A stretch of DNA of 64,000 bases from assembly GCA_963704975.1 (NCBI GenBank), contig CAVPIK010000021.1, forward strand, positions 62,001 through 126,000. The letters are read 5' to 3'. This DNA is from JAGNDO01 sp963704975. GTDB lineage: Bacteria > Chloroflexota > Anaerolineae > Caldilineales > Caldilineaceae. Below, piece after piece: positions 1 to 8,221 of this stretch (its first letter is position 1; every line of letters begins with the position of its first letter). Made by a program: the position numbers and the translations under genes. Below the pieces are notes generated by a model. The model saw nothing but the letters and a program-made list of their open reading frames with translations, searched no databases and was not told where the DNA came from.

Positions 1-986
1 ACGTTGACGAAGACCTGGAAGAAGATCAGGGCCGCCACGCCCACGGCGATCAGCCGCCCGAAGTCGTCTCTGGCCCGTTCCACCACCCGGAGCAGACGCC
101 AGATGACGATGAAGAAGAGCAGCAGCAGGATGGCCGACCCCACCAGCCCCAACTCCTCGGCAAAGACGCTGAAGATAAAGTCTGTGTGGCGCACACGCAG
201 GAAGAAGAGCTGACTCTGGCTGCCATAGCCCCAGCCCTGGCCCAACCACCCGCCAGATCCCACGCTGATCAACGCCTGGTATACGTTAAAAGCGGCGTCC
301 GCGTTCGCATCCGGGTTGAGAAAGATCTGGATGCGTTCCAACATATAGCCTTGCAAAATATTGGTCTTCATCAACCCCGTTTGGCCGGCCAGCCACAATC
401 CACCCAGACCCAACACGCCCGTGCCGCCCAGGAAGGCAAAATGGCTGGCCTCGATTCCACTCACCAAGATAATCACCCCGCCCAGAAAGGCCAGGGTGAT
501 GGTCATGCCCAGATCGGGCTGAATGTAGACCAGGACCAGGGGGAGGGCCAAGAGCACCAGGCCGATCATCAGGGCCGGGAAGCTCTTGGACTCGCTATAG
601 TAGCGGCTAAAGTACCAGGCCATAAAGACGATCAGCAAGAACTTGCCCAGCTCCGTTGGCTGCACCAGAATACCCCCTACACCCACCCAGCGCTGCGAGC
701 CGGATCCCTGGGTATCACCAAAAGCATAGACCGCCATTAGAGATAAAATGAAGCCCACAAAAAAGATCTGGGCGAAGATCTCCAAATACCGATAGTCGAA
801 CTGGGCCGTCACAAACAGGATCACCACGCCAATGCCCAAAAAGCGACTTTGGCGCAGCCAATAGTCCTGCAATTCTTCCGTATTACTGGTGGCGCTATAG
901 ATCATGCCAATCCCAATCAGCCCCAACAACAGCACCGAAAAGAAGAGCCACCAGTCAAAATAACGCCATAGACTTCGATCGTTCAT
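1..986 (-). CDS. rodA: RodA, SEDS-family peptidoglycan glycosyltransferase (C-terminus beyond window)
   Basis: Polytopic membrane protein that polymerises glycan strands for side-wall elongation together with PBP2. Reading the minus strand from the ATG at 984-986 gives 328 codons before the window ends. Hydrophobic helices run throughout. SEDS hallmarks are visible: QPTELGK at residues 109-115, QPDLG at 156-160 and HTDFIF at 267-272 followed by AEELG. The partner transpeptidase mrdA lies upstream in the same operon, which favours RodA over FtsW. The gap to minD is 5 bp. Family membership is certain; RodA versus FtsW is by context. Confidence 0.93.
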   Translation of the reverse strand, partial: MNDRSLWRYFDWWLFFSVLLLGLIGIGMIYSATSNTEELQDYWLRQSRFLGIGVVILFVTAQFDYRYLEIFAQIFFVGFILSLMAVYAFGDTQGSGSQRWVGVGGILVQPTELGKFLLIVFMAWYFSRYYSESKSFPALMIGLVLLALPLVLVYIQPDLGMTITLAFLGGVIILVSGIEASHFAFLGGTGVLGLGGLWLAGQTGLMKTNILQGYMLERIQIFLNPDANADAAFNVYQALISVGSGGWLGQGWGYGSQSQLFFLRVRHTDFIFSVFAEELGLVGSAILLLLFFIVIWRLLRVVERARDDFGRLIAVGVAALIFFQVFVN

Positions 987-991
987 AGTTT

Positions 992-1780
992 TTATCCACC
1001 AAAAATCCAGCGCAAAAACGCAAAGATCCCCGGCTCGCGGAAGCGCATGAGGGGGACGTTGTTGCCCAGCACCCGCTGGGCAATGTTGCGATAGGCGATG
1101 CCCGTGGGCTTGGCCATGTCCAGGACGATGGGGGCCTGTTGGTTGGTGGAGGCCACGATCTCGTCGTCTTCGGGCACCACGCCCAGCAGGTCGATGTTGA
1201 GAATATCCAGCACGTCGTCGATGCCCATCATGTCCCGGCGGCGCACAAGGGTCGGGTTATAGCGGTTCAAGATCAGGGCCGGACGCTGTTTGAAGTCCCG
1301 TTCCAACAGATAGATCACCTTGTCCGCATCCCGCACGGCGCTGACATCCGGCGTGGTGACCACGAAGACCCGGTCGGCGGGGATCACGGCGTTGCGGAAG
1401 CCATATTCGATACCGGCGGGGCAGTCGATGATCACAAAGTCTGTCATCTGCTTCAGGGTATAGGCGATGTTGAGCATGGCCTCGGCAGAGACATCGTCCT
1501 TCTCTCGGCGCTGGGAAGCAGGGAGCAGAAAGAGATTTTCTACCCGATGGTCCCGCACCAAAGCCTGGCGCAGATCGCAGCGGCCCTCGGCCACGTCGAT
1601 GATGTCGTAGACCACCCGGCTCTCCAGCCCGGTGACGATGTCCAGATTGCGCAGACCGATGTCGGCATCGATCATGGCCACCCGCATACCTTGCATGGCC
1701 AACGCCGTGGACAGGTTGGCCGTGGTCGTCGTCTTGCCAACGCCCCCCTTGCCCGATGTAATGGTGATGATGGTGCCCAT
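992..1780 (-). CDS. minD: MinD, septum-site-determining ATPase
   Basis: ParA/MinD-family ATPase that positions the division septum by carrying MinC to the membrane. The 262-residue length is usual for the family. A deviant Walker A motif (GKGGVGKTT, signature lysine 11 and catalytic lysine 16) opens the protein. The last about 12 residues (GIFAFLRWIFGG) form the amphipathic membrane-targeting helix typical of MinD. It lies between minC and rodA. No minE is seen in the window, so either MinE lies outside or positioning works in a MinE-free way. Confidence 0.95.
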   Translation of the reverse strand: MGTIITITSGKGGVGKTTTTANLSTALAMQGMRVAMIDADIGLRNLDIVTGLESRVVYDIIDVAEGRCDLRQALVRDHRVENLFLLPASQRREKDDVSAEAMLNIAYTLKQMTDFVIIDCPAGIEYGFRNAVIPADRVFVVTTPDVSAVRDADKVIYLLERDFKQRPALILNRYNPTLVRRRDMMGIDDVLDILNIDLLGVVPEDDEIVASTNQQAPIVLDMAKPTGIAYRNIAQRVLGNNVPLMRFREPGIFAFLRWIFGG

Positions 1781-1808
1781 GAGTGTCCGCTCTTTGCTCG
1801 ATGTGCTG

Positions 1809-1943
1809 TAACGACTAACCCCACCCTAACCTTCCCCAGATTGGGGAGGGAACCGATTCTGGGTTGACGGCCATTCGTTCAGCGGCGATCCGGCTCCTCC
1901 CCCAATCTGGGGGAGGCTGGGAGGGGGTAGCCTGGTCGTTACG
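1809..1943. repeat. Family A palindromic repeat, copy A4 (minC-minD gap)
   Basis: Long imperfect inverted repeat. The outer ends GTAACGAC and GTCGTTAC are complementary, and inner arms such as CCCCAGATTGGGG and CCTCCCCCAATCTGGGGGAGG each fold on themselves. The AATC/AATT core with flanking C and G runs matches copies at 2832-2896, 6600-6692 and 9235-9326. It fills the whole minC-minD gap, so it should be transcribed within the operon. Confidence 0.75.
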
Positions 1944-1948
1944 ATGTG

Positions 1949-2806
1949 CTATCTATTCGTCGTCAACGCCATCCTCGCCCCGCGCTCGTCCCAGGGTTCG
2001 ACCACAATCTGGCCGTCGATGACCCGGGCGATCTCGGGTTTGCGCTCGGTGGTGCGGCTGAACCAGCGGCGCACCACCCCTTGTTTGTTGGGCGAAACGG
2101 CAATTTGCCGCCCGATGCGCAGTTGGGTGGGTTCCAGATCCAAGGCGCAGATCACAGACCAGTCGTTGCCCATTGCCCCGGCGTGGGCCACCCCCCGCAG
2201 TCGCCCCCAAATATAGACATCCGACCCGCTGATCACCGAGGCCCCAGGGTTCACATCCCCGATCAAGAGGATCGGCCCCAGGTGGCGCAGATCCTGGCCG
2301 GAGCGCAGGGATCCTCGATGCAGCAGGGGCAAGTGCTCGTCGTAATTGACCAAGACCGTCTCGGCGGCCTCTTCCTCGGCGATGGCCGCCATCACCGCTG
2401 ATTGTTCGGGGGCCCGATCCACCACGGTGGCAGAGACCCCAAAGGCCGTGGCAGCCTGGGCGGTCCAATCGTTGTGGGTCTCCACCGCCCACAGCCGAAT
2501 CCCGTAGCGGGTGAGGACCTGGCTGGCCCGCCCGATCTGCTCCACGGTCAACTCTCGGGGGCCAACGCTCAGGGCCACCTGGCCGCCCTGAAAGAAGTCC
2601 ACGGAGCGGCGCAGATAGGCGTCCATGCGGATCAACACTTCGGCCCAATCTGCTGCCGGATCGATCTGCACCACCAGGCCGTCCAGCCGCCCGCGGATGC
2701 GCACATAGTCCGCCCCGCTCAGGCTGCTGGCACCGCTGTTTTGGCGGCCAGAGGTATAGCTAATTTTGGATACTGACTGTGGCTGGGTTGGTTGCGAATC
2801 GCTCAT
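1949..2806 (-). CDS. minC: MinC, septum-site-determining FtsZ inhibitor
   Basis: Inhibits FtsZ assembly away from midcell, recruited by MinD. The C-terminal right-handed beta-helix domain is clear from GDVNPGASVISG, DVYIWGRLRG, HAG and the LEPTQLRIGR segment; the N-terminal domain is more divergent. The start is placed at the ATG at 2806, with GGAG five bases before it; the frame is open further upstream to 2854 but without a better site. The last about 45 residues after the beta-helix are charged and less conserved. Gene order mrdA-minC-minD-rodA supports the call. Confidence 0.9.
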   Translation of the reverse strand: MSDSQPTQPQSVSKISYTSGRQNSGASSLSGADYVRIRGRLDGLVVQIDPAADWAEVLIRMDAYLRRSVDFFQGGQVALSVGPRELTVEQIGRASQVLTRYGIRLWAVETHNDWTAQAATAFGVSATVVDRAPEQSAVMAAIAEEEAAETVLVNYDEHLPLLHRGSLRSGQDLRHLGPILLIGDVNPGASVISGSDVYIWGRLRGVAHAGAMGNDWSVICALDLEPTQLRIGRQIAVSPNKQGVVRRWFSRTTERKPEIARVIDGQIVVEPWDERGARMALTTNR

Positions 2807-2831
2807 AAGGCTCCGTACTACAAAGTGCTGG

Positions 2832-2896
2832 CAACCGTTCACTCCCGTCCACAACCTATCCCGGAATTGGGGGCCGGGGAGCTGGGTGAGCGGTTA
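2832..2896. repeat. Family A palindromic repeat, copy A3 (mrdA-minC gap)
   Basis: Shorter, degenerate copy. It contains CCACAACCT, GGAATTGGGGGCCGGGG and ends AACCGTTCAC / GTGAGCGGTTA that pair loosely. It lies between the mrdA stop and the minC start, in the same kind of position as copies A1 and A4. Confidence 0.6.
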
Positions 2897-5044
2897 TTAC
2901 GGTTGAATTAAATCTGGACGAATCAGCTCAAAATAGGTCTGCATGATCTTGGTGGCCACGGGTGTGGCAGTCTCGGACCCTTCGCCGCCGTTGTAGACAA
3001 AGACCACCACAGCGATCTGGGGATCGTCGTAGGGGGCATAGGCCACATACCAGGCATGGGTGAGCAAGTTGTCATCCTTGTCCCGCAGACAATCCTGATC
3101 CTCGACAACCCACTCGCAGAACTCGGCGGTGCCTGTTTTGGCGGCCACGATCACACCTGGGATGCGCCCATTGGGGGCAGTGCCATAATCGACATTGACG
3201 GCGCTCCATAGCCCTTGACGCACGGTTTCCAAGGTGGTGGGTTGCAGGTTTAGCTCTCGCTTGACCACAGGGGCGTAGTCCTGTTGCAGCCCGCCCTGGG
3301 CATCCACAACCTGACGAACCAGACGGGGTTCGTAGAGGGTGCCGCCATTGGCGATGGGCACAATGCTCATCAACACTTCCAGAGGGGTGGAGAGCAGATA
3401 GCCCTGGCCAATGGCCATGTTGTAGCTGTCGCCGGTCACCCAACTTTCGGCCCACACTTGGCGCTTCCACTGGTCGTCCGGGATGTCGGCTGAGACCTCA
3501 CCGGGCAGGTCGATGCCGGACAGCTCGCCATAGCCAAAGAGCGCCGACCATTTGGCCAGCAGGGCTTCGCCCATGCCCTGAAAAAACTCCAGATATCCAC
3601 CCCCAACCCAATAGAAGAAGATGTCGTTGGAGAGGGCAAGGGCCTGCACTACGTTGATGCGCCCATGATTGATGCCATATTTGTGGTTCCAGCTTACAAA
3701 CTTCTGGGCCTGGGTCAGATCGTTGGGAAAAAAGCGGTTGGGCAGGAAGAGCGGGCCGTTGTCCGTCACGATGGAAGAAGGGGAGATCACCCCTTCTTCC
3801 AGGGCCCCGGTCGCGGTCACAATCTTAAAGGTAGAGCCCGGCGGATACAGACCGCCGATGGCATAGTTGATCAGCGGCTTATCCGGGTCCTGTTCCAACG
3901 CCACATAGCCTGCCCCCAACCCTTCGGCCATCACATTGTTGTCAAAGGCGGGCAGACTCACCAAGCCCAGGATTTCACCGGTCTGGGGGTTGATGGCAAT
4001 CGAGACGGCGTTGGTCTCCCCCTTGGCCCGCACAGCGTCCAGCAGGGTATTCTGCATCACCCGTTGCAGACGAACATCGATGGAAAGCACTAAATTCTGG
4101 CCCGGCACCGGGGGCACAGGCTCGCCCACCGTGCGTTGAACACGGCCCAAAATGTCCACTTCCAGCACCTCTTGGCCCGGCGTACCCCGCAGCAGATCCT
4201 GATATTCGTACTCCAGCCCGCTCAGCCCCACAGACTCGTTGGGATTTGCATAGCCCCGATCCGTGTAGAGCTGGGCATCGGCAGCGGGAATCGGCCCCAT
4301 GAAGCCCAAGAGATGCGAAGTCAACTCGCCATAGACATATTCCCGCACGGGGACCTGATCTACTTTTACACCGGGTAGCCGGAAGCTCTGTTCAGCGATG
4401 AAAAAGGCTTTTTCCCGGCTCACCGGGCGCAGGATGGGGACCGATTCAAAGGCGCTGCCCTGGCGGGCCAGGGTGACGGCCCGCTGCACCAGGGCCACCA
4501 ACCCATTCAACGGCAAGGGATCCGAGATGTCTGGGATGCGCAAAGGGGCAATTTCAAATTCGGGCAGATTTTGCAGACGGGCTTCTTCGTCGATGGGCAG
4601 ATAGACGACATTGACCCCAGCCCGTTCCAATTGGGATACATAGTCCAGATAGCCCAGCCGCCTGAACATCACGGCCTGAATACTCAGGATCACGTTGATG
4701 TCCGTGTCCGCCCCCATGGCTTCCAACAGATCTTGCAGGGCCAGGGCCTCTTCGTCATAGTCCGTATCCAGATCATCCTGGGGCAGGTCGGCAGGCACCA
4801 CGGAGATCACAAAGCTGGGGCGATTGCGCACCAGAATTTCACCGTTGCGGTCATAGATCACCCCACGGGGCGGGGCGATGGACTGGATGCGAAAACGGTT
4901 TTGGTCCGCCTCGGCCTGATAGCTCGTCCTTTGCACAATTTGAAGCTGATAGAGCCGCCCCAGCAGGAGCAAAAAGGCCAAGACCACCAACAGACGCATG
5001 AGACGCAGTTGGAAAGATGAGCTGTAACGTGGCTGTTCAAACAT
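2897..5044 (-). CDS. mrdA: Penicillin-binding protein 2, elongasome transpeptidase
   Basis: Class B PBP that cross-links peptidoglycan in the elongasome with RodA. It has 715 residues, with one N-terminal membrane anchor (about residues 15-33), a PBP dimerisation domain, and a transpeptidase domain with all three active-site motifs: STFK with catalytic Ser404 and Lys407, SND at 472-474 and KTG at 636-638. It starts 3 bp after the mreD stop. Frame is intact. Confidence 0.95.
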   Translation of the reverse strand: MFEQPRYSSSFQLRLMRLLVVLAFLLLLGRLYQLQIVQRTSYQAEADQNRFRIQSIAPPRGVIYDRNGEILVRNRPSFVISVVPADLPQDDLDTDYDEEALALQDLLEAMGADTDINVILSIQAVMFRRLGYLDYVSQLERAGVNVVYLPIDEEARLQNLPEFEIAPLRIPDISDPLPLNGLVALVQRAVTLARQGSAFESVPILRPVSREKAFFIAEQSFRLPGVKVDQVPVREYVYGELTSHLLGFMGPIPAADAQLYTDRGYANPNESVGLSGLEYEYQDLLRGTPGQEVLEVDILGRVQRTVGEPVPPVPGQNLVLSIDVRLQRVMQNTLLDAVRAKGETNAVSIAINPQTGEILGLVSLPAFDNNVMAEGLGAGYVALEQDPDKPLINYAIGGLYPPGSTFKIVTATGALEEGVISPSSIVTDNGPLFLPNRFFPNDLTQAQKFVSWNHKYGINHGRINVVQALALSNDIFFYWVGGGYLEFFQGMGEALLAKWSALFGYGELSGIDLPGEVSADIPDDQWKRQVWAESWVTGDSYNMAIGQGYLLSTPLEVLMSIVPIANGGTLYEPRLVRQVVDAQGGLQQDYAPVVKRELNLQPTTLETVRQGLWSAVNVDYGTAPNGRIPGVIVAAKTGTAEFCEWVVEDQDCLRDKDDNLLTHAWYVAYAPYDDPQIAVVVFVYNGGEGSETATPVATKIMQTYFELIRPDLIQP

Positions 5045-5047
5045 AGG

Positions 5048-5551
5048 TTATCCAACTCCCCGGGCTTCCGGAATCCGGTTCAGCAAGGGAGAAACAATCA
5101 AGAGCAAAACGGTGTTAAAGAAGATAGCCGGTGGAACCAGCCGGGTCATCATAAGCAGGAAAAAGCCACTCTGCCCCAGCAAAAACAGAATGCCCAGGTA
5201 GACGAGAGAAAAGGTCAAGGTGCCGATCACCCCGGTCGCCAAAGGCACGGCCAGATGGGTGCGGAAGAGAGTCGTATAGCCGCTCCCCGCCGGCAACACC
5301 GCCGCAATCAACGCCAAACTGGATGCCCCCATCAAGCCGCCGCTGAAAAGATCCAGCCAAATTCCGCCGGCAAAGGCCATGACCACCCCTTCCCGGGGAC
5401 CATAGACCAGGGTCCAGGCCAGGACGATGACCAGAATTAGATCCGGTCGTACCCCCAGCAACGTAATCTGAGGCCCCACCACGCTCTGCAACAGGGAAAC
5501 CAACCCCATACTCAGAACGGCCAAGGCCAGCAAAGGGCCACGATAGCTCAT
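5048..5551 (-). CDS. mreD: MreD, rod-shape-determining membrane protein
   Basis: Small integral membrane component of the elongasome, 167 residues, about five hydrophobic helices. The start is the ATG at 5551 (SYRGPLL...), where ATGA overlaps the predicted mreC stop once one base is restored in mreC, so the two would be translationally coupled. The frame stays open upstream to 5629, but those codons are the out-of-frame mreC tail. Position between mreC and mrdA is the standard order. Confidence 0.88.
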   Translation of the reverse strand: MSYRGPLLALAVLSMGLVSLLQSVVGPQITLLGVRPDLILVIVLAWTLVYGPREGVVMAFAGGIWLDLFSGGLMGASSLALIAAVLPAGSGYTTLFRTHLAVPLATGVIGTLTFSLVYLGILFLLGQSGFFLLMMTRLVPPAIFFNTVLLLIVSPLLNRIPEARGVG

Positions 5552-6542
5552 GGTGCGGCCCCGGCGGGCGTGGTCTCGGCAGGCGTCGCTTCTGCATTGG
5601 GGACCTGGGGACATCTGCGTTGTTTTCAATCACGCTGCCCGGTTCCGGATTGCTGGGCAGAAGCTGCAATTCGGGCAAGTTGAGGTCATAGACCTCTTCC
5701 AGGGGATCAAAGTTGGTCACCACCAGCACCAACTCCAACCGATCCAGGTTGACCGTGGGCCGGATCACCGCCCGCTGGGAGCCTTCAAAGTCTTTCTGCT
5801 GAATCTCCACCACCTGGCCCACGGGAATGCCCTTGGGGAAACGCCCCCCCAGGCCGGAAGTCACCACAATTTCGCCCACGCTGAAGGTCTCGCCCTGGGG
5901 AATAAAATCCATGATCGGATCCGACCCCGGCTCCCCGGCCAGCACACCGTTCAAGCGGCTACTCTGCAACAGCACATTGATGGAACTGGACGGGTCGGTG
6001 ATCAACAGCACCTTGGCCGTCACATCCGTCACCTCGCTGACCCGGCCCACCAGCCCCTGGTTGGTCAACACCGGCATCCCCACGGTGATGCCGTGGACCC
6101 GGCCCAGATCCAGCATAATGTAGTTGAGAAAGTTATTGCTATCCCACCCGATGACCCGGGCGATGATCTGGCCGCCCCGCAGTTCAAAGCTGGGCCGCAC
6201 CTGGGCAAAGGCCAACAGGCCGCGCAATTGCTCGTTTTCGGTCTCAACCTCCTGCAAACGCAAATTCTCCACAGTCAGGCTGCCGTTGATCTTTTCCAAC
6301 TCCACCAGCCGCTGTTGGGCCGTGCGGAACCCCACCGCCCCATCCCACCAACTGTTGAGGGTGTGGGTGATGCCGGAGGTGCTAACCTGCACCGGCGAGG
6401 TAAGCCGGCCCACGAAATTTAGCACCGGGCGCAACTGTCCCGTCTGCTGCATAGCCATCAGCAACAGAGAGAACAGCACCAGAATCACCAGCCGGATGCC
6501 GATATCATTAAAAAACCCAGGTCGTCGATCGCTGTTTCGCAT
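5548..6542 (-). CDS. mreC: MreC, rod-shape-determining protein (one frame break near the 3' end)
   Basis: Periplasmic scaffold that links MreB to the PBP2/RodA synthase. There is an N-terminal membrane helix (residues 16-32), a coiled coil around residues 70-110, then the beta-barrel domain with GLVGRVSEV and the VTSGLGGRFPKGIPVG signature. As sequenced the frame does not stop and runs into mreD to 5115. One added C in the CCCC run near 5616 would give a plain Pro/Ala/Thr-rich tail ending at TGA 5548-5550, overlapping the mreD start as ATGA. I infer a missing base in the sequence, not a real fusion. Confidence 0.88.
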
Positions 6543-6599
6543 GGCCTATTCTATCAAATCATCTGCCAACGTGTCTATTCCGGCGCAAAAATCGTTGAA

Positions 6600-6692
6600 A
6601 TAGCTCACCTAGCCCCCCTTGCCCCCCAACCTTGGGGGGAACTGTCCAAAACCTCCCCCAGAATTGGGGGCCGGGGGGCAAAGGTGAACAGT
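6600..6692. repeat. Family A palindromic repeat, copy A1 (mreB-mreC gap)
   Basis: Two adjacent hairpins: CCCCCCAACCTTGGGGGG and CCTCCCCCAGAATTGGGGG, joined by AACTGTCCA. The flanks CTCACCTAGCCCCCC and GGGGGGCAAAGGTGA are also roughly complementary. Nearly base-for-base identical to the core of copy A2 inside tilS. It lies in the 251-bp mreB-mreC gap; the rest of that gap (6693-6793) shows nothing recognisable. Confidence 0.8.
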
Positions 6693-6793
6693 TCTAAAAT
6701 AAAACAGGGACGTAGTCGCCACACTACGCCCCCGGCTTGCCTCTATATCCTTGTCACATCCGCCACAATATTGAAAAGCTTGTCGATACGATC

Positions 6794-7861
6794 TTAGCGG
6801 ATGGTCGCCTTGCGCTGCATGGTGGTCAGGGTCTCTTTATAGTATTCCGGCTTCTCCAGAATCATCCCCGTGCCCACCACCACGGAAGTCAGGGGGTTGT
6901 CCGCCACATAAACGTGCATGCGGCTCTCGTCCTGCAAGCGCTGGGCCAGCCCCTGCAACAACGCCCCGCCCCCGGCCAACACAACGCCATGTTCCATCAG
7001 ATCCGCCACCAACTCCGGCGGCGTCTCGTCCAGGGTGCCCTTCACCGCATCCACGATCACATCCACGGAACTGGAGAGGGCTTCCCGGATCTCCACGGAA
7101 CTGACCTCGATGGCCTCGGGCAGACCGGTGATCAGGTTGCGCCCCCGCAGGATCATGGTCTTTTCCTGCTCCAACGGATAGGCCGACCCGATCTCGATCT
7201 TGCAGCGCTCGGCCATGCGTTCACCGATCAACAAGTTATATTTCTGACGAGAATAGTTGATAATATCCTCGTTCATCTCGTCCCCGGCCACGCGGATCGA
7301 GCGAGAGATCACGATGCCCCCCAAGGAGATCACCGCCACTTCGGTCGTCCCACCGCCGATATCCACAATCATGGAGCCGATGGACTCGGTCACCGGCAGC
7401 CCGGCCCCGATGGCCGCAGCCATGGGCTCTTCCACCAGCCCGGCCTCTCGGGCCCCGGCGCTGATCACCGCATCCCGCACCGCCCGCTTCTCCACCTCGG
7501 TCACACCGGACGGAATGCCGATCACCACCCGGGGACGGCCACCCAAAATGCGGTTGCCATGCACCTTGCCGATAAAGTGGTGGATCATGCGCTCGGTGAC
7601 TTCAAAATCCGAAATCACCCCATCCTGCAACGGACGCACAGCCACGATATGGGCAGGCGTACGCCCAACCATCTCTTTGGCCTCGCTGCCAATGGCTTTG
7701 ACCGCATTTCGCCGCTTCGCCGATTTATCGATCGCCACAACAGAGGGCTCATCGATGACGATGCCCCGATTTTTGACATGGACCAGGGTGTTTGCCGTAC
7801 CCAGATCAATCCCAATATCTACAGAAAATAAGCCTAAGAACCAATCAATCGGGTTAATCAC
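6794..7861 (-). CDS. mreB: MreB, actin-like cell-shape protein
   Basis: Actin-fold ATPase that forms membrane-associated filaments directing side-wall synthesis. It has 355 residues, with phosphate-1 motif DIGIDLGTANT near residue 15, phosphate-2 motif VDIGGGTTEVAVI and adenosine motif GVVLAGGGALL. The start is GTG at 7861, with AAGGAAG about 10 bases upstream. First gene of the shape operon, with a leader of about 290 bases from the promoter at 8158-8184. Confidence 0.95.
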   Translation of the reverse strand: MINPIDWFLGLFSVDIGIDLGTANTLVHVKNRGIVIDEPSVVAIDKSAKRRNAVKAIGSEAKEMVGRTPAHIVAVRPLQDGVISDFEVTERMIHHFIGKVHGNRILGGRPRVVIGIPSGVTEVEKRAVRDAVISAGAREAGLVEEPMAAAIGAGLPVTESIGSMIVDIGGGTTEVAVISLGGIVISRSIRVAGDEMNEDIINYSRQKYNLLIGERMAERCKIEIGSAYPLEQEKTMILRGRNLITGLPEAIEVSSVEIREALSSSVDVIVDAVKGTLDETPPELVADLMEHGVVLAGGGALLQGLAQRLQDESRMHVYVADNPLTSVVVGTGMILEKPEYYKETLTTMQRKATIR

Positions 7862-8157
7862 ACCCGGAGGTCTTCCTTTCCACTCGAATCGCCCGCAGAA
7901 ATGCCGACGTTTCCGTCAACCGTTTCCGCTTTTTTGCGACCATCATGGCTACCCTCAGGGCCGCCATCAAGTCCCAACAATCCGATGTATGTTTCGACGC
8001 ATATTGGACGAATTTTGAATGTAACTTTGCGGCCAGGCGCCCATCAGAATGGGTCCGATCCCTGGCTCGGTCGGTAGTTCTGAGCCAATGCGTCCCGGCA
8101 ATGGCCGAATTGCACCCACACCAGAACGGCTCTGCCTGTACCAAGCAAAGTGATTAG

Positions 8158-8184
8158 ATTATACCACATGCGCAAGGGTGTCAA
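8158..8184 (-). promoter_or_regulatory. Sigma-70-type promoter for the mreB operon
   Basis: On the minus strand TTGACA (8179-8184) and TATAAT (8158-8163) are both perfect consensus hexamers, separated by 15 bp, with TGTGG before the -10. The short spacer is the only imperfection. Transcription would start near 8150. Confidence 0.65.
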
Positions 8185-8209
8185 AAAGAATCGCCCCTAA
8201 CTTCTATGG

Positions 8210-8215
8210 TATAAT
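8210..8215 (+). promoter_or_regulatory. TATAAT -10 element directly before tilS
   Basis: A perfect TATAAT ends six bases before the tilS ATG, so the transcript would begin at or next to the start codon (leaderless). No good -35 at the usual distance. It is back to back with the mreB promoter. Confidence 0.5.
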
Positions 8216-8221
8216 TTCGCC

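Larger units (their letters stand above)
7862..8221. other. Divergent mreB/tilS intergenic region
   Basis: Holds the two divergent promoters listed separately and a roughly 290-nt leader for the mreB operon. An open frame of 96 codons (TTG at 8144 to TAA at 7854, minus) crosses the leader and overlaps the mreB GTG start. Its product resembles nothing I know, so it is not called as a gene. No repeat copy is seen here. Confidence 0.6.

Noticed and set aside
5115..6542. MreC with a 130-residue extension
   Set aside because: The extension is the mreD gene read out of frame; one added C gives a normal end overlapping mreD.
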